From positions 1 to 15,635 of the forward strand of contig JAUXAX010000049.1 in NCBI GenBank assembly GCA_030619685.1: 15,635 nucleotides of DNA, given 5' to 3'. The position numbers were made by a program, and so were the translations under genes. Position 1 is the first letter of the stretch. Every line of letters begins with the position of its first letter. Below the pieces are notes generated by a model. It worked only from the letters and a program-made list of their open reading frames with translations, ran no database searches and was not told the DNA's origin. This DNA is from Dehalococcoidia bacterium (GTDB taxonomy: Bacteria; Chloroflexota; Dehalococcoidia; SZUA-161). Positions 15,034 to 15,635 of the stretch are shown here, piece after piece.

Positions 15034-15635
15034 TTACACCGGGATATTTCCGTGTTTCTTAGGTGGCCTGGTCTCCCGCTTGCTGGCCAGGAACTCCAGT
15101 GCAGCGACTATTTTGGGACGAGTCTCACTTGGCATAATAACTTCGTCTACCAACCCTCGAGACGCTGCAATATAGGGGTTATAGAACAGCTCACGGTATT
15201 CTTCAATCCTCTCCTCCAGCTTCGCCTCGGGGTCGGCGGCTTCCGATATCTCGCGGCGGTGGACTATGTTAGCAGCTCCTTCGGCACCCATGACTGCGAT
15301 CTCAGCGGTGGGCCAGGCGAAGACCATGTCGGCACCGAGTTCCTTGGCACACATTGCCAGGTAGGCACCACCATAAGCCTTGCGTACGATCACTGTGATC
15401 TTGGGAACCGTGGCTTCCGAATAGCACCATAGGAGCTTGGCACCATGCCTTATTATCCCAGACCATTCCTGGTCGGTGCCGGGAAGATATCCGGGGACAT
15501 CGACAATGGTGAGCAGAGGGATATTGAAAGCATCGCAAAACCTGATGAAGCGAGTTGCTTTGTCAGAGGCGTTGACATCCAGACTGCCGGCAATAAACAG
15601 GGGCTGGTTGGCGATGATGCCCACGGTTCTCCCAT
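15034..15635 (-). CDS. Propionyl-/methylmalonyl-CoA carboxyltransferase subunit (partial, N terminus outside window)
   Basis: The frame is open to the right window edge, where it reads [11 protein letters not shown], a conserved internal stretch, so the gene starts beyond base 15635. About 200 C-terminal residues are present of the usual 510-520. Diagnostic segments are [39 protein letters not shown] and [15 protein letters not shown], which form the acyl-CoA/biotin pocket of the crotonase-fold carboxyltransferases. These enzymes move CO2 between biotin and propionyl-/methylmalonyl-CoA (PccB, MmdA, transcarboxylase 12S) or acetyl-CoA; the exact substrate cannot be fixed from the fragment. It is the first visible gene of the minus-strand operon and is followed after 4 bases by the small accessory gene. 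Confidence 0.94.
   Translation of the reverse strand, partial: GRTVGIIANQPLFIAGSLDVNASDKATRFIRFCDAFNIPLLTIVDVPGYLPGTDQEWSGIIRHGAKLLWCYSEATVPKITVIVRKAYGGAYLAMCAKELGADMVFAWPTAEIAVMGAEGAANIVHRREISEAADPEAKLEERIEEYRELFYNPYIAASRGLVDEVIMPSETRPKIVAALEFLASKRETRPPKKHGNIPV

Noticed and set aside
14809..15432. Open frame of 207 codons on the plus strand, opposite the small accessory and carboxyltransferase genes.
   Set aside because: It runs across three minus-strand reading frames including conserved carboxyltransferase motifs; it is a shadow of their codon bias.

Overview
The window looks like part of a bacterial chromosome of roughly balanced base composition from an organism with acyl-CoA and C4-dicarboxylate/propionate metabolism, probably anaerobic or facultative. 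The gene types (class I two-subunit iron-sulfur fumarase, LDH-like malate dehydrogenase, separate biotin-dependent carboxyltransferase subunits, cobalamin-type radical SAM protein, paired acyl-CoA dehydrogenases) would fit an uncultivated Chloroflexota/Dehalococcoidia-like lineage. That placement rests on general family knowledge, not a database search, and is tentative. No mobile element, CRISPR array or phage gene is visible.

Left part, 1-2071, plus strand: two adjacent acyl-CoA dehydrogenase genes, the first cut by the window edge. The first keeps a glutamate in the place used as catalytic base by isovaleryl-type enzymes. The second has glycine there, so they look like the two halves of a heteromeric (alpha2beta2) dehydrogenase. 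Then comes a minus-strand tRNA-Gly(TCC) with encoded CCA and its own strong sigma70-type promoter.

Middle part, 2369-6748: a plus-strand family 4 glycosyltransferase and SAM methyltransferase, tightly coupled, meet tail to tail (1 base apart) a minus-strand methyltransferase and B12-binding-type radical SAM protein, also tightly coupled. Substrates cannot be told from the sequence.

Right part, 6748-15635, all minus strand and probably one long operon read right to left: carboxyltransferase of the propionyl-/methylmalonyl-CoA type (partial), a 69-residue accessory protein, pyruvate carboxylase B/oxaloacetate decarboxylase alpha type protein with a C-terminal biotin domain, a C-terminal remnant of an isocitrate/isopropylmalate dehydrogenase, malate dehydrogenase, fumarase alpha, sdhA-sdhC-sdhD-sdhB, fumarase beta, then without a break the methyltransferase and radical SAM genes. 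Together these enzymes could carry carbon between methylmalonyl-CoA/pyruvate, oxaloacetate, malate, fumarate and succinate, i.e. the core of the methylmalonyl-CoA (Wood-Werkman type) propionate route or its reverse.

The most notable points are the truncated dehydrogenase remnant, whose surviving 3' end holds the ribosome binding site of mdh and whose broken edge lies on a perfect 15-base palindrome; the fumarase subunit genes separated by the whole sdh cluster; the possible transcarboxylase-like gene set; and the uncharacterised methyltransferase/radical SAM pair translationally coupled to a central-metabolism operon.
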